Positions 62,875 to 64,000 of a stretch of DNA of 64,000 nucleotides are shown one piece after another; within the stretch, counting starts at the first letter, position 1; each line of letters starts with the position of its first letter. The DNA comes from Nordella sp. HKS 07 (GTDB lineage: Bacteria; Pseudomonadota; Alphaproteobacteria; Rhizobiales; Aestuariivirgaceae). A model generated the notes under the pieces. It saw only the letters and a program-made list of their open reading frames with translations. It had not been told where the DNA came from and did not search any database. A program made the translations under genes and the position numbers. The stretch is from positions 3,180,001-3,244,000 of the forward strand of contig NZ_CP049258.1 in assembly GCF_011046735.1 (NCBI RefSeq), read 5' to 3'.

Positions 62875-64000
62875 ACGCACCAAGGGCGAGGTACTCCTCG
62901 AGATCAGGGATCTGAGGATCGAAGGTCAGAGCGACGATGTCTGGCACCAGATCGTGAAGGGCGTCGGCCTCACCTTGCGGCGCGGCGAGGTTCTCGGCCT
63001 GATCGGTGAGTCGGGAGCGGGCAAGTCGACCATTGGACTTGCCGCCATGGGCTTCGCCCGGCCGGGCTGCCGCATCACCGGCGGCAGCATCATCTTCGAC
63101 GGCATGGACCTGCGCAAAGCGAGCGAGGAGGAGCGCCGAGCATTGCGCGGCTCGCGCATCGCTTATGTGGCGCAGAGCGCGGCCGCGTCCTTCAATCCGG
63201 CGCATCGCATCATCGACCAGACGGTTGAGACGGCGGTCGGACATGATGTGCGCCCGCGCAATGAGGCGGAAGCCGACGCCAAGGATCTCTATACAAGGCT
63301 CAAGCTGCCTAATCCCGCCACCATCGGAAATCGCTACCCACATCAGGTGTCGGGCGGCCAGCTGCAGCGCGCCATGACGGCCATGGCGATGTCGTGCCGG
63401 CCCGATCTCATCATCTTCGACGAGCCGACGACCGCGCTCGACGTCACCACCCAGGTCGACGTCCTGGCGGCGATGCGCGATATCGTCGAGCAATTCAATA
63501 CCGCGGCGATCTACATCACGCATGATCTCGCGGTCGTCGCCCAGATGGCGCATCGCATCATGGTGCTGCGCTACGGCAATCTGGTCGAGGAGGCGCCGAC
63601 CCGTGAAATGCTCGCGCATCCGAAAGAGGCCTATACCAAGACGCTCTGGGCGGTGCGCGGTCTCGCCATGCCGGAACGCGCGGCCAAGGACGTGGTGCTG
63701 CGCATCCACGATGTCGAGGCCACCTATGGCGGCGTCGTCAAGGTGCTCGAGAATGTGACGGTCCAGGTGCCGCGCGGGCGCACGGTAGCGGTCGTGGGTG
63801 AATCGGGCTCCGGCAAATCGACCCTGGCGCGCGTCATCACCGGACTTCTGCCGCCCAGCAAGGGCCAGGTCTATTTCAACGATAAGCCCCTGCCGCGGGC
63901 GCTCAAGGATCGCGACAAGGAGACGCTGCGGCGCGTCCAGATGATCTATCAGTCGGCCGATACGGCGCTCAATCCGCGCCAGAGGGTGCGCGATGTCATC
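62864..64000 (+). CDS. ABC transporter ATPase, fused double type (partial, runs off window)
   Basis: 379 codons visible, open to the last base. First ATPase: Walker A GESGAGKSTIGLAAMG, signature VSGGQLQRAMTAMAM, Walker B LIIFDEPTTALD, H-loop ITHDLAVVA. A second cassette then begins (VVLRIHDVEATYGGVVKVLE) with its own Walker A GESGSGKSTLARVITGLL, the DppD-DppF fusion seen in GsiA-like transporters. Its second half lies beyond 64000. Note GAGK in the first P-loop instead of the common GCGK. Confidence 0.9.
   Translation, partial: MKSERTKGEVLLEIRDLRIEGQSDDVWHQIVKGVGLTLRRGEVLGLIGESGAGKSTIGLAAMGFARPGCRITGGSIIFDGMDLRKASEEERRALRGSRIAYVAQSAAASFNPAHRIIDQTVETAVGHDVRPRNEAEADAKDLYTRLKLPNPATIGNRYPHQVSGGQLQRAMTAMAMSCRPDLIIFDEPTTALDVTTQVDVLAAMRDIVEQFNTAAIYITHDLAVVAQMAHRIMVLRYGNLVEEAPTREMLAHPKEAYTKTLWAVRGLAMPERAAKDVVLRIHDVEATYGGVVKVLENVTVQVPRGRTVAVVGESGSGKSTLARVITGLLPPSKGQVYFNDKPLPRALKDRDKETLRRVQMIYQSADTALNPRQRVRDVI

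Overview
The window comes from an alphaproteobacterium, most likely of the order Hyphomicrobiales (Rhizobiales). The grounds are a GC-rich sequence, a GcrA cell-cycle regulator, a FixK-type Crp/Fnr regulator with matching TTGAT-N4-ATCAA boxes, an argD-argF-hslO block, a phoR-pstSCAB-phoU-phoB cluster, several peptide-type ABC importers, and small palindromic intergenic repeats of the rhizobial kind. I did not assign a genus.

Layout. 1-5652: tail of an unknown gene, then a complete five-gene peptide-type ABC importer, followed by a LuxR-type regulator (5727-6887). 6961-10420: two small secreted proteins and a large secreted WD40-like protein. 10439-15950: a nickel import system nikABCDE with a perfect NikR operator upstream and nikR convergent at the end. 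16029-17598: 5-formyltetrahydrofolate cyclo-ligase and a divergent, frameshifted LysR regulator sharing a perfect 15-bp inverted repeat. 17650-24107: a compact stress island (HtrA-like protease, Hsp20, universal stress protein, CBS-BON protein, FixK-type regulator, host-attachment-family protein) ending at tRNA-Gly(CCC). Four of its promoters carry Fnr/FixK boxes centred about 60-67 bp before the start codon, and the far end carries a copy of the tRNA 3' end. 24208-35454: CBS-BON paralogue, patatin lipoprotein, MscS channel, dCTP deaminase, apaG, argE, yccF, hslO, argF, argD. 35856-42572: gcrA, adenylate cyclase/TPR protein, SDR, NUDIX, VOC, CocE-type hydrolase, L,D-transpeptidase. 42721-50491: phosphate regulon. 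50776-58676: second cyclase/TPR protein, a DUF5681 protein beside a gutted ParB-methyltransferase gene, a FemAB-like protein, and a DNA exonuclease/ATP-dependent ligase pair. 59352-64000: a third peptide-type ABC importer whose last gene, a fused double ATPase, runs off the window.

The genes cohere as nutrient-uptake modules (peptides, nickel, phosphate), each with a regulator or operator nearby, plus a microoxic/stress island at a tRNA. Dispersed repeats are prominent: a two-hairpin palindromic element (one copy in frame inside the FixK-type gene, others between pstS and pstC), a MITE-like element in two copies, and a 73-bp repeat in two copies. Six genes (nikD, the LysR gene, the FixK-type gene, the VOC gene, the ParB-methyltransferase remnant, the ligase-associated exonuclease) each need one single-base correction to read through. 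Three of the six fall in runs of five or six identical bases, so assembly error is a real possibility and should be settled before any of them is called a pseudogene.
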